Source: an uncultured Acidobacteriota bacterium (lineage in GTDB: Bacteria > Acidobacteriota > Terriglobia > Bryobacterales > Bryobacteraceae). From it: a stretch of 64,000 bases of DNA. The notes under the pieces are model-generated. The model searched no databases. It was not told the DNA's origin and was given only the letters and a program-made list of their open reading frames with translations. Position 1 is the stretch's first letter; the number at the start of each line of letters is the position of its first letter. The stretch spans positions 200,569 through 264,568 of the forward strand of contig CADEFT010000004.1 of NCBI GenBank assembly GCA_902826685.1, read 5' to 3'. This document shows, piece by piece, positions 8,679 through 16,404 of this stretch. Made by a program: the position numbers and the translations under genes.

Positions 8679-9316
8679 CGGGTGAACTCCCGCCGCCATC
8701 GGGTCACACCGTCCGACACCGCCTGGCGCACGGCGCGTCCGATCTGTTCGCCGATCGCCGTATGCTTACCGCACCAGGGCTCGCTCGCGGCGTCCGATTG
8801 CGCCGACGCGACGACGATGCAGTCGGTGCCGGTGCCGGTGGCGGGATTGCCGGACACAACGCTGCGGCAGCCGCTTTCGATCAGAACCGCCGCGCGCGCT
8901 TCGGCCACCAGGGCGACGGCTTCCACCAGCGCGGCATCGCTCAGCGGAGTCGAAACCGTGCAAAGGATATTGATGGTGCGGCATTGGGCCCCAGGCGCGG
9001 CGGGATCGCCGGCGGCCAGCGCATTGCTCAGGCCGACCGTGGCCAGCGAGCGGCACACGCCCGCTTCGGCGAGCGAATACTGGTGGCGCCGCCGGCTGGT
9101 CATCAGGCCCACCGCATCTTCGAGAGACTGTTCGCGCAGCCGGGCGTGGAACCACTCGACTGGATCTTCCACCGGACGCAGCTCATCGATCTCCAGAAAC
9201 AGCCAGGCCACTTTCGATGCCGTCACGAACCCTGGCCGCGCCGGTGCCCAACTCAGGCAGCGGTGCGTCCGTTCGAGATCGACGATCATCCAGGGTCCTG
9301 TGCAATCGATGCGCAT
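8675..9316 (-). CDS. cbiZ: Adenosylcobinamide amidohydrolase CbiZ
   Basis: 213 residues, CbiZ family. CbiZ hydrolyses the amide bond between the corrin ring and the aminopropanol linker, turning cobinamides and some cobamides with an unsuited base into cobyric acid so the loop can be rebuilt. Seen: GLMTSRRRHQY near the middle, a central AGDPAAPG stretch, and the C-terminal TGTDCIVVAS followed by CGKHTAIGEQIGRAV, the family hallmark. It starts one base after the btuB stop and overlaps cobQ by 4 nt. Its presence marks the operon as corrinoid-remodelling. Confidence 0.88.
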   Translation of the reverse strand: MRIDCTGPWMIVDLERTHRCLSWAPARPGFVTASKVAWLFLEIDELRPVEDPVEWFHARLREQSLEDAVGLMTSRRRHQYSLAEAGVCRSLATVGLSNALAAGDPAAPGAQCRTINILCTVSTPLSDAALVEAVALVAEARAAVLIESGCRSVVSGNPATGTGTDCIVVASAQSDAASEPWCGKHTAIGEQIGRAVRQAVSDGVTRWRREFTR

Positions 9317-9317
9317 T

Positions 9318-11708
9318 TTAGAACGAGAGTGTGAAACCGCCGGTAGCCCAGGCGCCCGGCGTGCGGAATCCGTTTTCGAGATAGCGCGAGTTCAGGATAT
9401 TCCATGCGCGCGCCTGCAGCCGCAGCACGACCTTCTCAAACGGCACACGGTAAGAGGCGGCGATATCCACCTTGCGGCCGCCGTCGAACAGGAACGCGCG
9501 GCGCGAGAACAGGAAGGCGTGCGAGTCGACGATCCAGGCCGATGCCGTCACATCCAGACGGCGCGTCACCGGGACCGCGACATTGCTGGTGAACTGATGC
9601 GGCACGATCAGCGGCGACCGGAAGAAATCGTTGCCAATCGCCGTCGATTGGCGCTGTAGCGAATTGGTGTAGGTGTAGGCCGCCGTCCAGCGGACGCGGC
9701 GGGGCAGCATAGCCTCGGTCTGCAGTTCCAACCCGCGGGCGGTAGCGCCGTTGGTGTTGAAATAGCCGCCAAAGCGCCCGAAGGGATCGGTGGCCGGATT
9801 GATGAAGCCGCTCGAATCGAACCCCACCACCTGGCGCAGATCGGTATAGAAATAAGTTGCGGCCAGGCGCACGCGGTCGCGCGCCAGATATTGATCCACG
9901 CCCGCGTCGAGACTCACGGTGCGGTCGGGCTTCAGCCTCGGATCGCCCAGCGCGGTAAAGACGCCATCGAAGAAAAACGTTCCGAAGCGCTCATAGATCG
10001 AAGGGGCGCGATATCCGTTACCTGCGTGTGCGCGGAGCTTGGTGCGCGAACCGGGTAGAATCCACGCGGCACCGGCATCCACGGTACGCGCCACCGGCGG
10101 CGCGTCGTAGCGGCGCGATTCGAAAGGGGCCAGGCCGCCATCGAAGCCCGGCTGCCGCAACGCGAAATGCTGCAACCGGCCGGCGAGCGAAAGATGGAGC
10201 CGGTCTCCGAAGGCGCTGCCTTCGGCGTATCCGGTGGCCGCGTGGCTGCGGGCGCCTGCCGAGGAGGCATAGCGAAGGGGCACGGGCGCGGCATCGCGGC
10301 TGCGCGACCTGTAATCCTCCCGCTCCCATTCATACCCGCCGCCCACGCGCCAACGCGGCCGGACGCTCACATCGATGCCGGCATGAACGGTATCGGTCTG
10401 GCCGCGCAACCGATCCTCGGTGCGATAGAGCGGTTCAAAGCGCGCGCCCACGGGTCCATCTTCGTAGCGGCGGTTGGTGATCAGGTTCTGATAGCGCACC
10501 CGCCAGGAAGCGCGAGGCGCGATCTGATGGCTGAACACCAGCGCGGTGCTGGCAAATCGCGAGGCGCGATGCGAGTCCGGGTCGTTCAGGTCCGGCACGA
10601 GGTTGGCGCCGTTCCCGAAAGACGCGGGCGCTCCGGCTTCGATGCGGCGCTGTTCCTCCCTGCTTACCGCGCGTGCCCTTACGACGCCCGCCGCCGGTAA
10701 AACGCCCGCCGGTCCGGCATAGGGCGAATCGTTCAATCCGGCGAACGCATTCGATCCATAAAAGCGCCCGGTCAGCGAGACGCCTGTCTTGGGACGCCAG
10801 ACGGCCGCCGTCTGCAGCAGCGAGTTGCGGAACGGATCCTGCCCGTCGATGCCTGTGGAGACGTTGGTGTGTTGGATACCGGCGCTGAAGTGCAGCGTGC
10901 GCGCCAGGGGTCCGCCGATGCGGAACAGGCCGCGCCCGAATCCGAGGCCCCCGCCTTCGCCCGTCAACTCGCCGTGCCATTGATCGGACGCTTCATCGGT
11001 CACGATGTTGATGACGCCGCCGATGGCATTGGTGCCATATAGAGCCGAGCCCGACCCGCGCAGCAACTCGATGCGCTGGGCGTTGGCGGGCGCCAGATTT
11101 TCGAGGAAGCCGCCCGCGTCGCCCTGCGTGGCGGCGGCATCGCGAAATCGCATGCCATCGATGGTGACGGCCGTATCCTGCGCGCGGACGCCCCGGAACA
11201 CCAGACGCGCGAAACCGCCGGGTCCGCCGAGCGACTGAACCCGCAAGCCCGGAGTCTGCTCGATGGCGGCGGCGAGCGTGGAAACGCCGCGCGCTTTCCA
11301 ATCCGAATCGCGCACCACGTCGACGGCACGCGATACGGTGTCGATCGAAGCGGGGCCGGCTTGGGCGGTGACCACCACTTCGGTCCGCACGCGTGCCAGA
11401 GTCAGTTCGATGCGCTCCACGCGATCCTCGTCCGCTGCCAACTCGAGTTGCCTCGGATTGGCTTCGAAGCCGTCGCTTGCCACCGTCAGCAGGAACGATC
11501 CCGGGTGGAGATCCGCAAAGCGAAACTCGCCGCTGGCCGCCGCCGCGATCGAAAACATCTGTCCGGTTTGACGATGGACTAAGGTGAGACGTGCCGCCGA
11601 AGGGGGCCGCCCCTCCGGATCGAGCACACGGCCCGAAATCGAAGCCGCGGGCAAAAGCAGGGAACAGGTTAAAAGGATGGCGAGCAGGCGCCTGAAGGTC
11701 GTAATCAC
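9318..11708 (-). CDS. btuB: TonB-dependent outer-membrane corrinoid receptor, BtuB-like, with N-terminal carboxypeptidase-regulatory domain
   Basis: 796 residues. Seen: a signal peptide, then an SGRVLDPEGRPPSAARLTL domain of the carboxypeptidase-regulatory type (about residues 24-100), a TonB plug domain with VDVVRDSDW, LRVQSLGGPG and RGSGSALYGTNAIGGVINI, and a long beta-barrel ending in GFTLSF with a terminal aromatic. The extra N-terminal Ig-like domain is absent from E. coli BtuB but common in Acidobacteriota and Bacteroidota receptors. The start is GTG at 11708, with a strong GGGAGGGG ribosome site at 11711-11718. It is the first gene after the cobalamin riboswitch, so corrinoid is the likely cargo. 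Confidence 0.88.
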   Translation of the reverse strand: MITTFRRLLAILLTCSLLLPAASISGRVLDPEGRPPSAARLTLVHRQTGQMFSIAAAASGEFRFADLHPGSFLLTVASDGFEANPRQLELAADEDRVERIELTLARVRTEVVVTAQAGPASIDTVSRAVDVVRDSDWKARGVSTLAAAIEQTPGLRVQSLGGPGGFARLVFRGVRAQDTAVTIDGMRFRDAAATQGDAGGFLENLAPANAQRIELLRGSGSALYGTNAIGGVINIVTDEASDQWHGELTGEGGGLGFGRGLFRIGGPLARTLHFSAGIQHTNVSTGIDGQDPFRNSLLQTAAVWRPKTGVSLTGRFYGSNAFAGLNDSPYAGPAGVLPAAGVVRARAVSREEQRRIEAGAPASFGNGANLVPDLNDPDSHRASRFASTALVFSHQIAPRASWRVRYQNLITNRRYEDGPVGARFEPLYRTEDRLRGQTDTVHAGIDVSVRPRWRVGGGYEWEREDYRSRSRDAAPVPLRYASSAGARSHAATGYAEGSAFGDRLHLSLAGRLQHFALRQPGFDGGLAPFESRRYDAPPVARTVDAGAAWILPGSRTKLRAHAGNGYRAPSIYERFGTFFFDGVFTALGDPRLKPDRTVSLDAGVDQYLARDRVRLAATYFYTDLRQVVGFDSSGFINPATDPFGRFGGYFNTNGATARGLELQTEAMLPRRVRWTAAYTYTNSLQRQSTAIGNDFFRSPLIVPHQFTSNVAVPVTRRLDVTASAWIVDSHAFLFSRRAFLFDGGRKVDIAASYRVPFEKVVLRLQARAWNILNSRYLENGFRTPGAWATGGFTLSF

Positions 11709-11710
11709 AA

Positions 11711-11720
11711 AGCCCCTCCC
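11711..11720 (-). promoter_or_regulatory. Ribosome binding site for the riboswitch-controlled receptor gene
   Basis: On the minus strand GGGAGGGGCT lies a few bases before a GTG codon at 11708-11706. It decides the start in favour of GTG, because no ATG sits near. The site lies downstream of the riboswitch aptamer, where a translation-level switch could mask it. Confidence 0.65.
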
Positions 11721-11766
11721 ACGAAGGCCGGACAGTGAAATCCGCGCCCGATTTCCGGGCGGGTCA

Positions 11767-11942
11767 TTGGCAGGTCTTCGGACTTTCGGGCTTGTAAAGG
11801 AACCTACTGGCCGTCGCTTCCCAGCGCCTTATGGGGCGCCAGTGCTTGGATGACGGCGTTCGTTCCCGATTACCGCTGCGGGGCAGTTCCGGACTCGCAC
11901 CGGATTCCCTTTTCAGCCGCTTGTGGGCGGCCACCAAATGAG
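11767..11942 (-). promoter_or_regulatory. Cobalamin (adenosylcobalamin-class) riboswitch
   Basis: Read on the minus strand, the aptamer core is clear: GGGAATCCGGTGCGAGTCC, then GGAACTGCCCCGCAGCGGTAA (conserved core, plus-strand 11868-11909), later a CACTGGCGCC stem, and near the 3' end CCGAAAGTCCGAAGACCTGCC (about 11767-11790). These match the GGTG..A.TCC, CTG.CCCGC...GGTAA and AAG.C..GA.ACCTGCC blocks of the cobalamin riboswitch. A small hairpin without a U-run follows (11745-11761), so control is more likely at translation than by termination. It should turn off the twelve-gene operon when cobalamin is plentiful. Confidence 0.93.
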
Positions 11943-11947
11943 CCTTC

Positions 11948-11977
11948 AGGATAGCGGAACCGGTGGTAGGGAAGCAA
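11948..11977 (-). promoter_or_regulatory. Candidate promoter of the corrinoid operon
   Basis: On the minus strand TTGCTT (11977-11972) and TATCCT (11953-11948) are separated by 18 bases, and a start of transcription about 7 bases on would fall just at the 5' end of the riboswitch aptamer. The position is convincing; the boxes themselves are imperfect. Confidence 0.5.
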
Positions 11978-12041
11978 TCGGCGGTAACCTTTGGTACCCC
12001 CGGTGCGCCCCATCTGTTGAAGTTGTATCATTAGAACGACC

Positions 12042-13361
12042 ATGTCTGCCCTAACGAATCCGACGCCACAGCCGGTTCAGCAGCCGCCGCAGCGCGTTTT
12101 GCGCCAAGTTCAGGAGCCGCCGCGTAAACCCTTCCCCTGGAAGGGCTGGCTGGCATTCGCGATGGTACTGGCGGGCTGTTTTGCCGCCTACCAGCTTTGG
12201 CTGAAACCGGCCGCCAAGCCGCAGACGGCGGCGGTGGTCTATCGCACGGCAAAGGTATCGACGGGCACTTTCCAGCGCACGTTGCGCGTTGGCGGTGTGA
12301 CGGCGGCGCAAAAATACGCGCACATCACGGCGCCCCGGCTGCGTGGCCCTGAAGCCCGCAATAGCATGGAACTGCTGAAGCTCACCAAGGACGGAAGCTG
12401 GGTCAAAAACGGCGACACTCTGGCGGAAATCGATCCCGGCTACCTGATCGACCATGTGGACGACATCAAGTCGAGCGTGGTGCAGGCGGAACTCGACGTG
12501 GCGCGGCGGAAATCGGAACAGGCGGTCGAACTCGAAACGTTGCAGCAGACGATTCGGGTGGCCAAATCGGATCTGGACAAAGCGAAACTCGAATTCGGCG
12601 CCTCCGGCATTCGCACCGACATCGAACGGGAACTGCTGAAGCTCGACCTCGAAGAAGCCGAGGCTCGTTATAAGCAGGTTCAGCTCGACGTTCCCGAAAA
12701 GCGCGTCATTCATTCGGCTGAAATCAGGATTCTGGACTTCACGACGGAACGGCATCGCCGGCATGCCGGGCGGCACATCAACGACATCAAGGCCTTTTCC
12801 ATCCTTTCGCCGATGGAAGGACTGCTGGTCGTGCAATCGATGTTCCGCGGCGGAGAGTTCGCCAAGGTGCAGCAGGGCGATCAGGTCATGCCGGGCCAGG
12901 GCGTAGTCCGCGTGGTCAATCCAAACAATATGCAGGTGGAGGCGACCGCGAATCAGGCCGAATCGTCCGACGTCCGCATCGGACAGAAGGCGATGATCGG
13001 ATTCGATGCCTTCCCCGGCTTGACGCTGTCCGGCAAAGTTCACAGCATCGGCGCTCTGGCGGTCGGCGGCTGGCGGCAGAATTACTTCATCCGTAACGTG
13101 CCTCTCAAGCTCAACATCGAAGGCGGCGATCCGCGCGTGATTCCGGACCTTTCCGGTTACGCCGACATCGTACTCGAAGAGAAGCCCAATGTGACGCTGG
13201 TACCCATCGGCGCGGTACAGCAGCAGAGTGGCAAGAGCTTCGTGTACGTCAAAAACGGCGATCAGTACAGCAAGCGCGAAGTGACGCTGGGCGCTACCAA
13301 CAACATGATGGCCGTGGCGGAATCCGGTATCAAGCCGGGCGAAGAAGTCCGCCTCGACTAA
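12042..13361 (+). CDS. HlyD/RND-type periplasmic adaptor (membrane fusion) protein
   Basis: 439 residues. Seen: a proline- and glutamine-rich cytoplasmic N terminus, one membrane anchor (GWLAFAMVLAGCFAAYQLW, residues 35-53), a split lipoyl/barrel-sandwich domain, and a charged coiled-coil hairpin around residues 145-245 (VQAELDVARRKSEQ...). Beta-barrel regions follow, ending in the typical VTLGATNNMMAVAESGIKPGEEVRLD. Such adaptors bridge an inner-membrane pump or ABC transporter to the outer membrane. No pump or outer-membrane factor gene adjoins it, so the partner is unknown. It is transcribed divergently from the corrinoid operon. Confidence 0.82.
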   Translation: MSALTNPTPQPVQQPPQRVLRQVQEPPRKPFPWKGWLAFAMVLAGCFAAYQLWLKPAAKPQTAAVVYRTAKVSTGTFQRTLRVGGVTAAQKYAHITAPRLRGPEARNSMELLKLTKDGSWVKNGDTLAEIDPGYLIDHVDDIKSSVVQAELDVARRKSEQAVELETLQQTIRVAKSDLDKAKLEFGASGIRTDIERELLKLDLEEAEARYKQVQLDVPEKRVIHSAEIRILDFTTERHRRHAGRHINDIKAFSILSPMEGLLVVQSMFRGGEFAKVQQGDQVMPGQGVVRVVNPNNMQVEATANQAESSDVRIGQKAMIGFDAFPGLTLSGKVHSIGALAVGGWRQNYFIRNVPLKLNIEGGDPRVIPDLSGYADIVLEEKPNVTLVPIGAVQQQSGKSFVYVKNGDQYSKREVTLGATNNMMAVAESGIKPGEEVRLD

Positions 13362-13389
13362 GATTGCCCGCGTGGTAGCCTGAGCAGAT

Positions 13390-14538
13390 ATGCGAAGGTC
13401 TGCCTGCGCCTGCGCCCTCATTCTCGTCTTCCTGACATCCTGCTCCAACACCACGACGGAAGCGCCTCCGCCCGCCAAGGCGCAGCCGCTGCGTCCGATG
13501 AAGCAGGCGTTTGGAAGCGTGGATGGCAAGCCTGTCGACCTCTACACGCTTACCAGTGCCAAAGGCATGGAAGCGCGCATCATGACCTACGGCGGCATCG
13601 TGGTGTCGCTCAAAACGCCCGATCGCACCGGCACGATGGCCGATGTCGCGCTTGGGTTCGATTCGCTCGACGGCTATCTGACGACGCATCCTTACTTCGG
13701 CGCTCTCATCGGCCGCTATGGCAATCGCATCGCCAAAGGCCGCTTCAAGCTGAATGGCACCGAGTACAAGCTGGCCACCAACAACGGCCCCAACGCTCTG
13801 CACGGCGGGCGGAAGGGATTCGACAAGGCCGTCTGGACCGGGCGGGCGCTGCCGGAAGCGAACGGGCTGGAACTGACCTACATCTCAAGAGATGGCGAGG
13901 AAGGCTATCCGGGCACGCTTACCACGACAGTGACCTACACGGTGACCGGCGAAGACGAGCTGCGCATCGACTACGCCGCCACAACCGATAAGGATACGGT
14001 GGTCAACCTCACCAACCACACCTACTTCAACCTCAAAGGGCAGGGGGAGGGCGACATTCTCGCGCATCAGCTTGCGATCGACGCGGACCGCTTCACTCCC
14101 GTGGATTCGGGATTGATTCCCACCGGAAAAAGGCAGGCGGTGGAGGGGACTCCCTTCGATTTCCGCAAGCCGGTGGCGATCGGCGCGCGCATCGGGGAAA
14201 GCGATGCGCAGTTGAAGGCCGGGAAAGGCTACGACCACAACTACGTTCTGAACGGCGCCGCGGGCACCCTGCGCAAAGTGGCGGAGGTCTATGAGCCCTC
14301 CACGGGCCGTGTGATGGAAGTGTCGACCACCGAACCCGGAGTGCAGTTCTACACCGGCAACTTCCTGGATGGCAGCAACAAGGGTAAGGGCGGGAAGGTC
14401 TACGGTCAACGCGCGGCGTTGTGCCTGGAAACCCAGCACTTTCCCGATTCGCCCAACAAGCCGGATTTCCCCTCCACGATGTTGAAGGCGGGGGAACGGA
14501 TGCAAAGCACCACGGCCTACCGGTTTAGCGCGCGCTGA
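13390..14538 (+). CDS. Aldose 1-epimerase (galactose mutarotase), lipoprotein
   Basis: 382 residues. It interconverts the alpha and beta anomers of aldoses. Seen: a lipoprotein signal with lipobox LTSC near residue 18, then ASAKGMEARIMTYGGIVVSL, LIGRYGNRIAKGRF, NNGPNALHGG, the catalytic-His region VNLTNHTYFNLKG, and a C-terminal LCLETQHFPDSPNKP carrying the catalytic Glu. All the family blocks are intact and the length fits. Unlike cytosolic GalM, the protein is exported and lipid-anchored, so it probably acts on sugars in the periplasm. The N-terminal insertion rich in Pro and Ala is a linker. Confidence 0.92.
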   Translation: MRRSACACALILVFLTSCSNTTTEAPPPAKAQPLRPMKQAFGSVDGKPVDLYTLTSAKGMEARIMTYGGIVVSLKTPDRTGTMADVALGFDSLDGYLTTHPYFGALIGRYGNRIAKGRFKLNGTEYKLATNNGPNALHGGRKGFDKAVWTGRALPEANGLELTYISRDGEEGYPGTLTTTVTYTVTGEDELRIDYAATTDKDTVVNLTNHTYFNLKGQGEGDILAHQLAIDADRFTPVDSGLIPTGKRQAVEGTPFDFRKPVAIGARIGESDAQLKAGKGYDHNYVLNGAAGTLRKVAEVYEPSTGRVMEVSTTEPGVQFYTGNFLDGSNKGKGGKVYGQRAALCLETQHFPDSPNKPDFPSTMLKAGERMQSTTAYRFSAR

Positions 14539-14545
14539 AAAGCAA

Positions 14546-14578
14546 AACGGCGATCACCCGAATCAGGTGACCGCCGTT
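14546..14578. terminator. Hairpin between convergent genes (bidirectional terminator candidate)
   Basis: AACGGCGATCACC and GGTGACCGCCGTT form a 13-bp stem with one G-T type mismatch and a 7-base loop, between the epimerase stop and the stop of the RNA-binding protein gene. No strong T-run follows on the plus strand, but the position suits termination from both sides. Confidence 0.65.
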
Positions 14579-14596
14579 CTGAATTGCGCTGCGAGA

Positions 14597-14950
14597 TTAC
14601 CAGCGGGGCTCACGACGGCGCGCCCCGCCGCCACCGCCACCGCCGAATCCACCGCGGCCCTTGCCGCCGCCGAATCCACCGCCACCGCCACCGGGCCGGC
14701 GCTCTTCGCGCGGGCGGGCCTCGTTGACGTTCAACGCGCGGCCGTTCATTTCACGGCCGTTGATGGCGTTGATGGCATTGGTCGCTTCGTTTCCGTTCGT
14801 CATCTCGACGAAGGCGAAACCGCGCGATTGCCCGGTGTCGCGGTCGCGCACGATGCTGACGCGCTCGACCGCGCCGAACTCGGAAAACGCTGTCTCCAGC
14901 TCGGCCTCGGTAATCTGGTAGGGCAGGTTCCCTACGAATATATTGGTCAT
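14597..14950 (-). CDS. RRM-domain RNA-binding protein with Gly/Arg-rich tail
   Basis: 117 residues. Seen: one RNA recognition motif (residues 1-80) with RNP2 IFVGNL (4-9) and RNP1 RGFAFVEM (43-50), then a tail rich in glycine and arginine (GGGGGGFGGGKGRGGFGG). This is the layout of bacterial and cyanobacterial Rbp proteins, cytosolic single-stranded RNA binders often linked to cold or stress responses. A ribosome site AAGGA lies about 7 bases before the ATG. A 6-bp hairpin (14966-14982) lies close to that site and may affect translation. The Gly-rich DNA is low-complexity but clearly in frame. Confidence 0.93.
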   Translation of the reverse strand: MTNIFVGNLPYQITEAELETAFSEFGAVERVSIVRDRDTGQSRGFAFVEMTNGNEATNAINAINGREMNGRALNVNEARPREERRPGGGGGGFGGGKGRGGFGGGGGGGARRREPRW

Positions 14951-14965
14951 TCGAAATTCCTTGAA

Positions 14966-14982
14966 GCTGCGCCTTCCGCAGC
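14966..14982 (-). promoter_or_regulatory. Small leader hairpin before the RRM gene
   Basis: GCTGCG and CGCAGC form a perfect 6-bp stem with a 5-base loop, ending just upstream of the AAGGA ribosome site of the RRM gene. It may modulate translation, as leader structures do in cold-induced mRNAs, but no evidence beyond the inverted repeat is available. Confidence 0.3.
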
Positions 14983-15134
14983 ATTAATCAGTTCTTTACT
15001 GGCGAGCTACTCTAGGCCGGACTCTGAAGGCAGGCAAAAGTACACACGCAAAAGCCACTCATCCTAGCGGCCATCCTCATTGTACAACGTACGATGGCAA
15101 TCCGTTGACGCCTGTTATCATGGCGGGAAACGCT

Positions 15135-16388
15135 ATGAGGTTGCCGCTCCTTCTGCTCACCGCCGCCCTTTGGGCCGACGACGTCGCCAGCGACAAGGAC
15201 GCCCATTGGCCGCAATGGCGCGGACCCCACGAAAACGGAATCGCGCGCACCGCCGCGCCGGTGGAATGGACGGCCGCGAACGTGCGCTGGAAAGCGGAGA
15301 TCCCCGGGCGCGCCCACTCGACTCCCGTGATCTGGGGGGAGCGGCTGTTTCTCACCACCGCCGTTCCAACGGCCGGTGAGGGAACCGCGGCCGAGCACCG
15401 CCTGGACGTGATGTGCCTGGACCGGCGGACGGGTAAGGTTCTCTGGACCCGCACGGTGAAAACGGTGAAGCCGCACGAGGGGTATCACGCGCGGTATGGA
15501 AGTTTCGCCTCCAACTCGCCGGTGACCGACGGCAGGCGTGTCTATGCGTCCTTCGGCTCCCGGGGCGTGTATGCCCTCGATTTCAATGGCAAGCCGGTCT
15601 GGTCCTACGACGCCGGTGTCGAGATGCACATGCGCAACGCGTTCGGCGAAGGCGTGGCGCCGGTGATGCACGAAAACAAGTTGCTGGTGATCTTCGATAG
15701 CGAACGGAATTCGTTCCTCGCCGCCATCGACAAGAACACGGGCAAGGAGCTGTGGCGCAAACAGCGCGACGAGATCAGTAACTGGGCGGCGCCGCTGGTG
15801 GTGACCCATGAAGGGAAAAAGCAGGTGGTGGTCGCCGCGCCGAACAAGGTGCGCTCTTACGATTTCGTGAATGGAAACCTGATCTGGGAATGCGCGGGCC
15901 TCGGCCTCAACACCATTCCGATTCCCATCCATTCGGGCGGCATGGTTTATGTGATGAGTGGGTTTCGCAATCCGAACCTGCTGGCGATCAAGCTCGGCCG
16001 CACGGGCGATCTCACCGGCACCGGCGCCATCGTGTGGCAGAACAATCGCGGCAATTCCTACACCGCGTCGCCGCTGCTCAAGGACGGCCGGCTGTTCTTC
16101 ATCACCGATAGCGGCATGGTGAGCTGCCTGAACGCCGCCACCGGTGAGCCGTTTTACCGCCAGGTGCGTCTGCCCAAAAGTTACAACTTCAAAGCGTCGC
16201 CGGTGCTGGCCGGCGACAAAGTGTACCTCGCCTCGGAAGAGGGCGACGTGATCGTGCTCGCCTGGAGCGAGAAGATGGAAGTGCTGGCGACGAACACCTT
16301 CCCGGATGAGTTCTTCGTCGCAAGTCCCGTGGTGGCCGAAAACACGTTGTACTTGCGCGGCCGCAACACGCTTTACGCGATCCGATAG
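15135..16388 (+). CDS. Secreted PQQ-like beta-propeller repeat protein
   Basis: 417 residues from the ATG chosen at 15135 (in-frame ATGs also at 15105 and 15120). Seen: a signal peptide MRLPLLLLTAALWA, the motif HWPQWRGPHENG that opens many acidobacterial and planctomycete PQQ-like proteins, and repeated blade motifs such as CLDRRTGKVLWTRT, AIDKNTGKELWRK and YDFVNGNLIWE. These blades match the PQQ/BamB-like eight-bladed propeller. There is no quinoprotein dehydrogenase cluster around it, so the protein may be structural or binding rather than a PQQ enzyme. It stands just before another secreted protein gene, with 16 bases between them. Confidence 0.85.
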   Translation: MRLPLLLLTAALWADDVASDKDAHWPQWRGPHENGIARTAAPVEWTAANVRWKAEIPGRAHSTPVIWGERLFLTTAVPTAGEGTAAEHRLDVMCLDRRTGKVLWTRTVKTVKPHEGYHARYGSFASNSPVTDGRRVYASFGSRGVYALDFNGKPVWSYDAGVEMHMRNAFGEGVAPVMHENKLLVIFDSERNSFLAAIDKNTGKELWRKQRDEISNWAAPLVVTHEGKKQVVVAAPNKVRSYDFVNGNLIWECAGLGLNTIPIPIHSGGMVYVMSGFRNPNLLAIKLGRTGDLTGTGAIVWQNNRGNSYTASPLLKDGRLFFITDSGMVSCLNAATGEPFYRQVRLPKSYNFKASPVLAGDKVYLASEEGDVIVLAWSEKMEVLATNTFPDEFFVASPVVAENTLYLRGRNTLYAIR

Positions 16389-16404
16389 CCGGTATACTCA
16401 GTCC

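Noticed and set aside
14640..14700. Tandem-repeat-like GCCGCC/CCACCGCC tract
   Set aside because: It encodes the in-frame Gly-rich tail of the RRM protein on the minus strand and is not an independent repeat element.
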